Source of the DNA: UMGS1474 sp050946775
Lineage (GTDB): Bacteria > Bacillota > Clostridia > Oscillospirales > Acutalibacteraceae
Assembly: GCA_050946775.1 (NCBI GenBank)
Contig: JBMNVL010000124.1
Location: 1 to 5,026 of the forward strand
Length of the DNA: 5,026 nucleotides
Reading direction: 5' to 3'
Shown here: one piece after another, positions 1 through 4,862 of the stretch
Layout of the letters: every line of letters begins with the position of its first letter
Position numbering within the stretch: position 1 is the stretch's first letter
The notes under the pieces: generated by a model
Told to the model about the DNA's origin: nothing
What the model saw: only the letters and a program-made list of their open reading frames with translations
Databases searched by the model: none
Program-made: the position numbers and the translations under genes

Positions 1-958
1 GCATCGGGAAGGCCGCCGTCGCGCTCAGACTGCGTCTGGCGCGGTTGCGGGAAAAGATCAGCAGCGCCAGCAGCAGACAGATGGCCGAGCCGCAGCCGCC
101 CATCAGAACGAAGCAGTCGAAAAACTCCTTGGTGAGGATCCGGGTGGGCGCTTCACCCGCCGCGACCGCCGCCTGATTGGCCGCCAGTCCCGGGGTGAAA
201 TAGGTCTGCATCACGCCCTCCAGCGTGTCGCTGCCGTGGATGCCGAAAAACCACAGCACCGAGGACAAAAGCACAAAGAAGAGTCCTTTGAAAAAACCGG
301 TCGCGCCGTGGGAGAACAGCCAGTTGAAAAAACGGCTGAGCAGCGCGCGGAAGGATTCCACGTCAAACAGGCGTACCACCGCCGCGTTGATCAAAACGAA
401 GACCAGCGCGACCAGCGTGATCGGCAGAATGGTGGACAGCATTCGGTTGAACTGCCGGTCGGCGCCGGAGGAAAAGAGGGTGTGGCGGTGGTGGCGCAAA
501 AAGCGGTCGAACGTCAGATACAGCGCCGAGGCGCCAAGGCCGGTCAAAATGGCCAGAAACATGGATTTCGGGCCGATGCTGTCGGTGCCGAAGGTCGACA
601 GATCCGCACCGGACAACACGAAAAACGACAAAACCGACGCCAGCGACGCGCCCATTTCGACCGCGTCGGGGTCGGCCTTGATGCGCATATACGACTGGCT
701 GATGGAAAAGGTCATATACACCGACAGTACGCCGAACGTCGCGCTGTAGACGAAATCCAGCAGCCGGATCAGGATGCCGCCCGCGAAAGACGCGATCGCG
801 GCCTGGTATTGCTCCACGGGAAACGTTTTGAGGATCAGCGCAAAGGCGCCGATGATCAATATCGGCGTGATGTTGACCAACCCGTTGCGCACCGCACAAA
901 CCACCGTCGATTGCTCCACCCGGCGGATCAGCGAGGCCTTTGTTTGACGTTCTCCCAC
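1..958 (-). CDS. PTS EIIC-type membrane protein, 5' part (cut by window edge)
   Basis: The first 319 residues of a polytopic membrane protein of the cellobiose/lactose-type PTS EIIC family, which moves a sugar across the membrane while EIIB phosphorylates it. Visible features: an amphipathic start, then hydrophobic segments near residues 24-46, 63-90, 104-118, 131-151, 175-197, 222-240 and 281-302. The EIIC hallmark WFFGIHG is at 236-242 (the GIHG histidine is H241), and a typical TKEFFDCFVLMGG stretch is at 276-288. The family usually has about 420-450 residues, so the C-terminal third lies beyond position 1. Start: GTG at 958, because AAGGGGAG ends 7 nt upstream and an in-frame TGA lies just above. 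No EIIA or EIIB gene is in view. The segment ATFGVLSVYMTFSIS (73-87) recalls EIIC domains that serve as the membrane part of c-di-GMP (EAL) proteins rather than true transporters; this is from memory and cannot be decided here. The family call is firm, the sugar unknown. Confidence 0.85.
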   Translation of the reverse strand, partial: MGERQTKASLIRRVEQSTVVCAVRNGLVNITPILIIGAFALILKTFPVEQYQAAIASFAGGILIRLLDFVYSATFGVLSVYMTFSISQSYMRIKADPDAVEMGASLASVLSFFVLSGADLSTFGTDSIGPKSMFLAILTGLGASALYLTFDRFLRHHRHTLFSSGADRQFNRMLSTILPITLVALVFVLINAAVVRLFDVESFRALLSRFFNWLFSHGATGFFKGLFFVLLSSVLWFFGIHGSDTLEGVMQTYFTPGLAANQAAVAAGEAPTRILTKEFFDCFVLMGGCGSAICLLLALLIFSRNRARRSLSATAAFPM

Positions 959-965
959 AATTTTT

Positions 966-973
966 CTCCCCTT
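966..973 (-). promoter_or_regulatory. RBS that decides the GTG start of the EIIC gene
   Basis: AAGGGGAG on the minus strand, 7 nt before the GTG at 958-956. It supports this GTG over the out-of-frame ATG at 990, which has no Shine-Dalgarno sequence. Confidence 0.7.
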
Positions 974-994
974 GCTTTCAAACGATCCATATCA

Positions 995-1003
995 TATATA
1001 CCA
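995..1003 (-). promoter_or_regulatory. Possible extended -10 promoter for the EIIC gene
   Basis: The minus strand reads TGG-TATATA, which fits an extended -10 (TGnTATAAT-like). Transcription would start near 988 and give a leader of about 30 nt. The region 17 nt upstream is only T/C-rich (TTTTCT), so no real -35 is seen. The gap to the phosphorylase gene is 82 bp and has no convincing terminator, so read-through from the upstream operon is also possible. Confidence 0.3.
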
Positions 1004-1040
1004 CATTTGAAAGAAAAAGAAAAGAGGTCTTGCAAAAAAT

Positions 1041-1799
1041 TTACGCGATTTCGGTTTGCAAAGCGATTTTGACCGCCAGATCCCATTTGTCGGTTGCGTG
1101 GTTGGCGGCGTGAAGACCGCTGTGGTCGTATTCCGGAAGATCCAGCACGTCGCCGGTCACCAGAAAATCGTACAGCCGCCAGCCGTGAAAATCGCAGACC
1201 GCCTGTACCCCGGCCAGCTCCATCTCCACCGCCAGACAACCGGCGTCCCGCCGGCGCTGCAGATGCCCGCGGGTCTCCCGGAAAAAGGCGTCGGTCGTCC
1301 AGACGCCGCCCTTGACGAAGGGCACGCCCCACGCCTCGAACAGCCCGGCCACCGTCTTCCATCCCGGCACCGGAATGGCGTCGCTCGCCGGGGCGTAGTG
1401 GTAGGACATACCCTCGTCCCGCCAGGCAAAGGTGGGCACCACGTATTTGCCGGCGGTGGCCTTGTGATCCAGCGATCCCGCCGAGCCAAACATCACAAAG
1501 CGGGTCGCCCCGGTCAGCCAGTTGGCCTCGATGACGTTGTTCGCCGCCATCGCCGAGCCGATGGCGGACAGATACAGCCCGATCTTTTTGCCGTCGATCT
1601 CCAGCGCGTAGATGGGCTGGGAGCCGTTGGCGGTGTGGATGGCGGCGATCGTCTCGTGGGGATGCGCCGCCAGCGCGTGGGCGAGGATCTCGCCGGAAAA
1701 GGTGACGACGCAGACGTCGCAAAACCGCCCCTGTTCGCCGTAGCAGTCCCGCGGAGTGATGAGGGGAGCGGAGTGGATATCATACGCGTCGGTGATCAT
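1041..1799 (-). CDS. Nucleoside phosphorylase (PNP/UDP phosphorylase superfamily)
   Basis: A 252-residue cytosolic enzyme that should cleave a nucleoside with phosphate to a free base and ribose 1-phosphate (nucleoside salvage). Visible motifs: GSAGSLD at 105-111 (glycine-rich phosphate/ribose loop position), RDEGMSYHYAPASD at 127-140, WTTDAFFRET at 167-176, and AVEMELAGVQAVCDF at 190-204, whose Glu-Met-Glu is the family's ribose-binding signature. VTGDVLD follows at 214-220, at the place where many relatives have a catalytic Asp. Length is normal for the family. Start: ATG at 1799, with AAAGGAGG 7 nt upstream. This ATG overlaps the acetyltransferase stop in ATGA, so the two are translationally coupled. 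The substrate (purine or uridine) cannot be read from the sequence. Last gene of the four-gene operon; no clear terminator follows. Confidence 0.88.
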   Translation of the reverse strand: MITDAYDIHSAPLITPRDCYGEQGRFCDVCVVTFSGEILAHALAAHPHETIAAIHTANGSQPIYALEIDGKKIGLYLSAIGSAMAANNVIEANWLTGATRFVMFGSAGSLDHKATAGKYVVPTFAWRDEGMSYHYAPASDAIPVPGWKTVAGLFEAWGVPFVKGGVWTTDAFFRETRGHLQRRRDAGCLAVEMELAGVQAVCDFHGWRLYDFLVTGDVLDLPEYDHSGLHAANHATDKWDLAVKIALQTEIA

Positions 1800-2443
1800 T
1801 CCGTATCCTCCTTTATAAAGTAGGGACCGAGAATGTCCGGGTGGGCGAACACGCTGTCCGCTTCGCCCAGCACGCGGATCACCCGGCAGGGATTGCCGGC
1901 GGCAAAGGTGCCGGCGGGAATGCTTTTGACCACCACGCTGCCCGCGCCGATCACACACCCGTCGCCGATGGTGACGCCGGGGCAGACCACCACGTTGGCG
2001 CCCAGCCAGCAATCGCTGCCGATGCGCACCGGTTTGGCGTAGCACAGGCGGCGCTTGACGCCGTCGGCGCACAGCAGCTCCCGGCGCTCGTCGGCCAGCA
2101 TCGGGTGCAGCGGCGTCACAATGGTGACGTTGGGCCCGAAATTGCACCGTTCGCCGATGGTCACCTCGGCGTCGTCCTGCACCGTCAGGTTGAAATTGAA
2201 AAACCCGTTTTTCCCCACGCGGGTGTGGATCCCGTAATGAAAGGTGATCGGCCCCTGAAAAAAGCATCCCTTGCCGACGTCGCCCAGCAGCTCGCGCAGG
2301 ATGGCGGCGCGTTTTTCGGATTCCTCCTCGCGGGTGGCGTTGTATTCCATGTTCAGCCCGTGTGCGCGCTGTTTGACGGCTTTCAAGGCCGGATCGGCCG
2401 GGCAAAATAGCACCCCGGCTTTGATTTTTTCTTCTTCGGTCAT
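1796..2443 (-). CDS. Sugar O-acetyltransferase, LacA/Maa/NodL family
   Basis: A 215-residue left-handed beta-helix (hexapeptide repeat) acetyltransferase, expected to move acetyl from acetyl-CoA to a sugar hydroxyl as a cytosolic trimer. Residues 1-55 match the N-terminal helical cap of maltose/galactoside acetyltransferases (KIKAGVLFCPADPAL, then NMEYN). The hexapeptide coils run through about 68-108 (HYGIHTRVG, NFNLTVQDDAEVTIG) and 138-184 (VRIGSDCWLGANVVVCPGVT, then IGDGCVIGAGSVVVKSIPAG). The loop TPLHP at 110-114 carries H113, aligning with the catalytic His of LacA. AAGNP at 181-185 is the usual family ending, followed by a tail of about 30 residues, slightly longer than usual. Start: ATG at 2443 with AGGAGGA 7 nt upstream. 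It begins 30 bp after the second CHR gene and ends in an ATGA overlap with the phosphorylase. Such enzymes are often thought to detoxify unused sugars; the real acceptor is unknown. Confidence 0.9.
   Translation of the reverse strand: MTEEEKIKAGVLFCPADPALKAVKQRAHGLNMEYNATREEESEKRAAILRELLGDVGKGCFFQGPITFHYGIHTRVGKNGFFNFNLTVQDDAEVTIGERCNFGPNVTIVTPLHPMLADERRELLCADGVKRRLCYAKPVRIGSDCWLGANVVVCPGVTIGDGCVIGAGSVVVKSIPAGTFAAGNPCRVIRVLGEADSVFAHPDILGPYFIKEDTE
1807..1814 (-). promoter_or_regulatory. RBS of the nucleoside phosphorylase, inside the upstream gene
   Basis: AAAGGAGG on the minus strand, 7 nt before the ATG at 1799. It lies wholly within the last codons of the acetyltransferase gene. It fixes the phosphorylase start, although the same reading frame is open far upstream (to 2825). 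Confidence 0.8.
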
Positions 2444-2450
2444 GGACGGT

Positions 2451-2457
2451 TCCTCCT
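2451..2457 (-). promoter_or_regulatory. RBS of the acetyltransferase
   Basis: AGGAGGA on the minus strand, 7 nt before the ATG at 2443, in the 30-bp gap after the second CHR gene. The gap holds no promoter or terminator that I can see, which supports co-transcription. Confidence 0.7.
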
Positions 2458-2473
2458 GACTTGGTGTTGACGG

Positions 2474-3052
2474 TCAAACGGGCAGCGCATACGCCGCCAT
2501 CCCGAGAGCCGCCGACAGGAGGATCAGCAGGATGGGAGAGGGCTTCTTTTTGCCCGCTTTTTTGAAAAGAAGCGGCACGGCGGCCAGCAGGGCGAGGATC
2601 AGCATCGCTTTCCAGTCGGGGGCCGTTTTGCCCGAAAGATCCGCCACGCCGAACAGCAGGTTCAGCGAAAGCGTCGCGGCCGTGGCCAGGATCATGGCGA
2701 CCACGCAGGGACGCACGCCGCAAAGGAACGCCTGCACGCCCTTGTATTTCATAAATCCGCGGAGAACGGCGGCCAGGATCAGGATGATGAGAAACGACGG
2801 GAGCACCACGCCGACCGTGGCGCAAAGGGAGCCGAGGATCCCGCCCTGCCGGGCGCCGATGAAGGTCGCCGCGTTGACGGCGATCGGTCCCGGCGTCGAC
2901 TCGGCGACGGCGATGACGTTCAGCAGTTCATCCTCGCTCAGCCAGCCGTTGGCGAGGACCTGATCCCGGATCAGCGGGATCATGCCGTAACCGCCGCCAA
3001 AGGAAACGGCGCCGATCTCCAAAAAGGCGAGAAACAAACGAAGATAGATCAT
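2474..3052 (-). CDS. Chromate transporter (CHR family), second short subunit
   Basis: A 192-residue single-domain membrane protein of the chromate ion transporter family (short-chain CHR). The family signatures are plain: SFGGGYGMIPLI at 17-28 and AESTPGPIAVNAATFIGA at 50-67, the latter conserved around the PGP and the Asn. Hydrophobic segments follow near 71-99, 112-135, 149-163 and 172-190. In characterised pairs of short CHR proteins, both subunits are needed to export chromate; the natural substrate in an anaerobe without chromate exposure may be another oxyanion (inference). The start ATG at 3052 overlaps the stop of the first CHR gene in ATGA. A moderate Shine-Dalgarno (AAGGA) lies 9 nt upstream. 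The two CHR proteins share the same motif order but diverge clearly elsewhere, as expected for an old duplication into two subunits. Confidence 0.93.
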   Translation of the reverse strand: MIYLRLFLAFLEIGAVSFGGGYGMIPLIRDQVLANGWLSEDELLNVIAVAESTPGPIAVNAATFIGARQGGILGSLCATVGVVLPSFLIILILAAVLRGFMKYKGVQAFLCGVRPCVVAMILATAATLSLNLLFGVADLSGKTAPDWKAMLILALLAAVPLLFKKAGKKKPSPILLILLSAALGMAAYALPV

Positions 3053-3624
3053 GCGTCACCGTCCTTCCCGGCGGCCAGCCGCTTGATCAGATACGCGAAC
3101 ACGCCGATACCGCCGCCGATCAGGATGTAAAACACGGTCGAAAAGTGCACCGCCAGCAGGGAAAACGCGATCATACACGCCGCCACGGCGCCGACGAGTA
3201 CGCCGTTGAACGCGTTTTTTCGCAGGCTCTTCAGCAAACGGATCCCCGCCGACAGGATCAGATAGATCACGCACACGCGGATCCCCTTGAAGGCGTAGGC
3301 GATCAGCGGGACCGACAGAAAGGCGTCGAAAAACAGCGAAATGGCGTAAAGGATGAAAAAAGAGGGGACGCACACCCCGACGGTCGCCGCCAGCGATCCC
3401 CAAAACCCGGCGAGCTTATACCCGATATAGGTCGCGGCGTTGATGGCGATGGGCCCGGGGGTGGACTCGGCGACGGCGATCATATCGAGAAATTCGTCTT
3501 TTGTCAGCCACGCTCTTCTTTCGACGAATTCGTGCTCCAACAGAGCGATCATGGCGTACCCGCCGCCAAAGGTGAAAAGCCCGATCTTGAGCATGGTGCC
3601 AAACAAATAGAGCCGTTGTCGCAT
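3049..3624 (-). CDS. Chromate transporter (CHR family), first short subunit
   Basis: A 191-residue single-domain CHR membrane protein, partner of the gene that follows with a 4-bp overlap. Signatures: FTFGGGYAMIALL at 17-29 and AESTPGPIAINAATYIGYK at 52-70, the diagnostic PGP...N block. Hydrophobic segments lie near 8-30, 73-99, 104-128, 140-158 and 163-181, followed by a short charged tail. Start: I chose ATG at 3624, because GAGAGAGGA ends 5 nt upstream. A TTG at 3642 would add six residues (MRERIV), but these bases would be the Shine-Dalgarno itself. First gene of the operon CHR-CHR-acetyltransferase-phosphorylase, with a leader of about 53 nt from the predicted promoter. Together the two proteins should form an antiparallel pair in the membrane moving an oxyanion; the substrate is not shown by the sequence. 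Confidence 0.93.
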   Translation of the reverse strand: MRQRLYLFGTMLKIGLFTFGGGYAMIALLEHEFVERRAWLTKDEFLDMIAVAESTPGPIAINAATYIGYKLAGFWGSLAATVGVCVPSFFILYAISLFFDAFLSVPLIAYAFKGIRVCVIYLILSAGIRLLKSLRKNAFNGVLVGAVAACMIAFSLLAVHFSTVFYILIGGGIGVFAYLIKRLAAGKDGDA

Positions 3625-3676
3625 GACGATCCTCTCTCTCAAACGATGTCAGCCGGGGATACCCGCGCAGGGATTC

Positions 3677-3692
3677 TACCGGTATTTTACCG
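3677..3692. promoter_or_regulatory. Palindromes over the -10 box of the CHR operon (operator candidate)
   Basis: CGGTA-TTT-TACCG (3680-3692) is a perfect 5+3+5 inverted repeat that contains the -10 hexamer. It overlaps a second perfect palindrome, TACCGGTA (3677-3684), at the expected transcription start. A repressor bound here would block polymerase. No regulator gene is in the window, so the site is an inference from symmetry and position. Confidence 0.4.
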
Positions 3693-3712
3693 CAACGGCG
3701 GAAATATTGCAA
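3684..3712 (-). promoter_or_regulatory. Sigma-A-type promoter of the CHR operon
   Basis: On the minus strand, TTGCAA (3712-3707), a 17-bp spacer and TAAAAT (3689-3684). This is close to consensus with ideal spacing. Transcription would start near 3677 and leave a leader of about 53 nt before the CHR ATG at 3624. It lies 40 bp downstream of the stop of the small unknown gene, so the operon has its own start, although no clear terminator separates the two. Confidence 0.7.
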
Positions 3713-3751
3713 CAGCGATTCCCCGCCGCTTTTGTACGGTTTTGGAAAGAA

Positions 3752-4009
3752 TTATTCCAACAACTGAAACTCCCATCTTTCGGTTTGAGGAGCCTTCCAG
3801 ATGGAAATCAATTCGCCGCGGCAGCATTCTTCTTCGCTTAACTTGATATCATATTCCGCGCCGACTCTAAACCCGCCAAGCTGACCGAACACGTCGGTTC
3901 CCATCACCAATATGCCGGGATCATTCTTTTTCACTTTGGCGTAGATGACCGTCATTTGTCTGCCGTTGATCCAGACATGACGATGCGTGTTTTTCTTTAC
4001 TGGCGGCAT
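3752..4009 (-). CDS. Small protein of unknown function (85 residues)
   Basis: I do not recognise this protein. From ATG at 4009 it has 85 residues: a basic start (MPPVKKNTHRHVWINGRQ), a middle rich in beta-forming residues (TVIYAKVKK, GILVMGTDVFGQLGGFRVG), an acidic stretch (KLSEEE, 57-61) with two adjacent cysteines at 62-63, and an aromatic end (WKAPQTERWEFQLLE). No signal peptide or membrane segment is seen; it looks like a small soluble beta-rich protein. Start: AAAGGAGG ends 6 nt before this ATG. The frame is open to an ATG at 4105, but that would translate through an inverted repeat and the ribosome binding site, so I reject it. The strong RBS and normal codon use argue that it is real. 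It lies 149 bp after the four-helix-bundle gene and 127 bp before the CHR operon; its role is unknown. Confidence 0.7.
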   Translation of the reverse strand: MPPVKKNTHRHVWINGRQMTVIYAKVKKNDPGILVMGTDVFGQLGGFRVGAEYDIKLSEEECCRGELISIWKAPQTERWEFQLLE

Positions 4010-4015
4010 ATCGTG

Positions 4016-4023
4016 CCTCCTTT
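4016..4023 (-). promoter_or_regulatory. RBS that fixes the start of the 85-residue protein
   Basis: AAAGGAGG on the minus strand, 6 nt before ATG 4009. It is a near-perfect Shine-Dalgarno and the reason for choosing the shorter of two in-frame starts. Confidence 0.8.
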
Positions 4024-4045
4024 GTGAAATGATGCTGGTGGTCAC

Positions 4046-4064
4046 AAATCCACGCGGTGGATTT
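4046..4064. repeat. Perfect 8-bp inverted repeat upstream of the 85-residue gene
   Basis: AAATCCAC-GCG-GTGGATTT, two perfect 8-bp arms around 3 bp, 37 bp before the ATG at 4009. On the minus strand it is followed by only two further bases before GACC, not a U-run, so it is a poor intrinsic terminator. It could be a protein operator or a leader hairpin. It could also loosely separate the unknown gene from the four-helix-bundle gene. Confidence 0.6.
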
Positions 4065-4158
4065 ATTTCGTTGAAAAACCGGTATGTTTGATAAATGGGG
4101 TACAAAAAAGATGGATTGGCGTTTTTGACAGATGGATTTGGACTAATGATTTATAACG

Positions 4159-4515
4159 TCACTTTTCATTTCCGTTACCTTTTGCCGTATTGATAGAAGC
4201 GATCAGCATACGTTTGATTTCTTCTGCTTGCGATAACAAAGAAACATAGCTATACTCAAAAATGCCGGTGCGTTTCAGCAGAGTCAGCCAATATATGCTT
4301 TCGCCGGTTTCCTTCAAAGAGATATGGAGTTTGGCAATAAAATCCGCTTTGCTGTTTCCATATACGGCTTCATTGATATTTGCACCGATTGACGTCGCTG
4401 AGCGGAGAAGCTGTTTTGCAATCGTTGTGTCTTTTTTTGATTTGGAATACTCTTCGTAAAACAGAACGACCTGCGATGCAAACTCGAGCGATTTATCAAG
4501 TAACGGACTGTTCAT
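4159..4515 (-). CDS. Four-helix-bundle protein, 23S rRNA intervening-sequence (IVS) family
   Basis: A 118-residue, all-helical cytosolic protein. The core RSATSIGANINEAVYGNS (38-55) is the hallmark of the IVS-protein family (the same fold as Avd of diversity-generating retroelements). It is followed by FIAKLHISLKETGESIYWL (59-77), also typical, then a last helix at about 90-110 and a short polar tail (KGNGNEK). Length is normal for the family, which forms homopentameric barrels with a basic face thought to bind nucleic acid; the cellular role is not settled. Start: ATG at 4515 with GAGGTG 5 nt upstream. Here it is not within an rRNA gene, and no reverse transcriptase or variable repeat is nearby, so an Avd role is not supported. 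Base composition is visibly more AT-rich than in the genes to the left, which hints at acquisition by transfer. Confidence 0.9.
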   Translation of the reverse strand: MNSPLLDKSLEFASQVVLFYEEYSKSKKDTTIAKQLLRSATSIGANINEAVYGNSKADFIAKLHISLKETGESIYWLTLLKRTGIFEYSYVSLLSQAEEIKRMLIASINTAKGNGNEK

Positions 4516-4538
4516 ATCATCACCTCAATTCAGTTATA

Positions 4539-4567
4539 AGTATACAATATTTCAAACCACCAATCAA
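4539..4567 (-). promoter_or_regulatory. Promoter of the four-helix-bundle gene
   Basis: On the minus strand, TTGATT (4567-4562), a 17-bp spacer and TATACT (4544-4539). A start near 4532 leaves a short leader of about 16 nt that contains GAGGTG. This gives the gene its own transcript, independent of the repeat block to its right. Confidence 0.6.
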
Positions 4568-4568
4568 T

Positions 4569-4589
4569 GCTTTTCGCACAGCGAAAAGC
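4569..4589. repeat. Perfect 9-bp hairpin next to the -35 box
   Basis: GCTTTTCGC-ACA-GCGAAAAGC: two perfect 9-bp arms around a 3-bp loop, starting one base beyond the -35 of the four-helix-bundle promoter. Neither strand has a U-run after the stem, so it is not a standard terminator. It may mark the left edge of the inserted repeat block. Confidence 0.6.
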
Positions 4590-4595
4590 TACCGA

Positions 4596-4687
4596 TTCTC
4601 TTCTCTTTTCTCTCTTCTCTCTTCACTGGAAAAAGTCGCGGGGAGAGCGGAGAGAAGAGTGAAAAATGAAAAGAGAAGAGTGAAGAG
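4596..4687. repeat. Polypyrimidine/polypurine tract with inverted and direct repeats
   Basis: The plus strand is almost pure C/T up to about 4624 and mostly A/G from about 4629 to 4687. CTCTTCTCTTTTC (4598-4610) is the exact inverse complement of GAAAAGAGAAGAG (4668-4680). AGAGAAGAGTGAA occurs twice (4651-4663 and 4672-4684), 21 bp apart. A long imperfect stem is possible. No coding signal. Confidence 0.6.
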
Positions 4688-4690
4688 TAC

Positions 4691-4727
4691 AAAAAGAAAA
4701 AAGCCGCTGACGCGACTTTTTCTTTTT
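4691..4727 (-). terminator. Terminator-like hairpin 1
   Basis: Arms 4691-4703 and 4716-4727 pair (AAAAAG...G with C...CTTTTT, one A bulged). An inner CGC/GCG follows around the loop at 4708-4711. The C-A mismatch seen on the plus strand (4704/4715) becomes a G-U pair in minus-strand RNA, so the fold is better on the minus strand, where it ends in a long U-rich stretch. It lies directly after the repeat unit at 4725-4851. Confidence 0.5.
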
Positions 4728-4851
4728 GGAGCGGAAGACGGGAATACGACTCGCTGGCGCTCGCATGTACCGTTCCGCCGGCCAATCGCCCGGCGCTGGC
4801 GCTTGGGCTCTTGGGGCGTCACTAATCTCACCCGCTGCGCGGGTCCGCTTC
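4725..4851 (-). repeat. Repeat unit, copy 1 (tRNA-3'-end-like)
   Basis: A 127-bp stretch identical base for base to 4900-5026, in direct orientation. On the minus strand it ends in TCCCGTCTTCCGCTCCA (4743-4727), which from memory equals the 3' end of a clostridial tRNA-Gly with its CCA. Upstream of this, the T-arm is decayed. The unit also contains a small perfect hairpin ACCCGC-TGC-GCGGGT (4830-4844). Its ends are near-inverse: GGAGCGGA at 4728-4735 and TCCGCT-T-CC at 4844-4852. No promoter or open frame with an RBS is visible. Copy 1 may run a few bases beyond 4851, where copy 2 leaves the window. Confidence 0.85.
4727..4743 (-). other. tRNA 3'-end relic in copy 1
   Basis: The minus strand matches 17 nt of a tRNA 3' acceptor strand with CCA. 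The preceding bases differ from a normal T-arm by about one inserted base, one missing base and one change. No D-arm or anticodon arm follows, so this is not a tRNA gene. A partial partner strand, GCGGAA, lies at 4779-4774 and could form a shortened acceptor-like stem. Confidence 0.5.
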
Positions 4852-4862
4852 CCGATCCGTCC

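Noticed and set aside
928..990. A 20-residue reading frame from ATG 990 that overlaps the EIIC start, as a possible leader peptide.
   Set aside because: It has no Shine-Dalgarno and its ATG would lie at the predicted transcription start; the AAGGGGAG serves the GTG at 958.
236..2410. Long plus-strand open frames opposite the EIIC, phosphorylase and acetyltransferase genes.
   Set aside because: They come from GC-rich third positions on the opposite strand, have low-complexity Arg/Gly/Gln/His content, no ribosome binding sites and no family features.
1041..2825. A 594-residue open frame on the minus strand covering the phosphorylase and the acetyltransferase.
   Set aside because: Only the part after ATG 1799 looks like a protein. 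The rest is an arginine-rich shadow of the acetyltransferase and second CHR genes in another frame, and a strong RBS sits at 1807-1814.
4125..4158. TTGACA on the plus strand with A/T-rich sequence after it, as a plus-strand promoter.
   Set aside because: No -10 at 16-18 bp spacing fits, and no plus-strand gene or RNA follows; it would only run antisense into the four-helix-bundle gene.
4159..4515. Four-helix-bundle protein as the Avd subunit of a diversity-generating retroelement.
   Set aside because: No reverse transcriptase, template repeat or variable repeat is present in the window, and the sequence fits the generic IVS-protein family.
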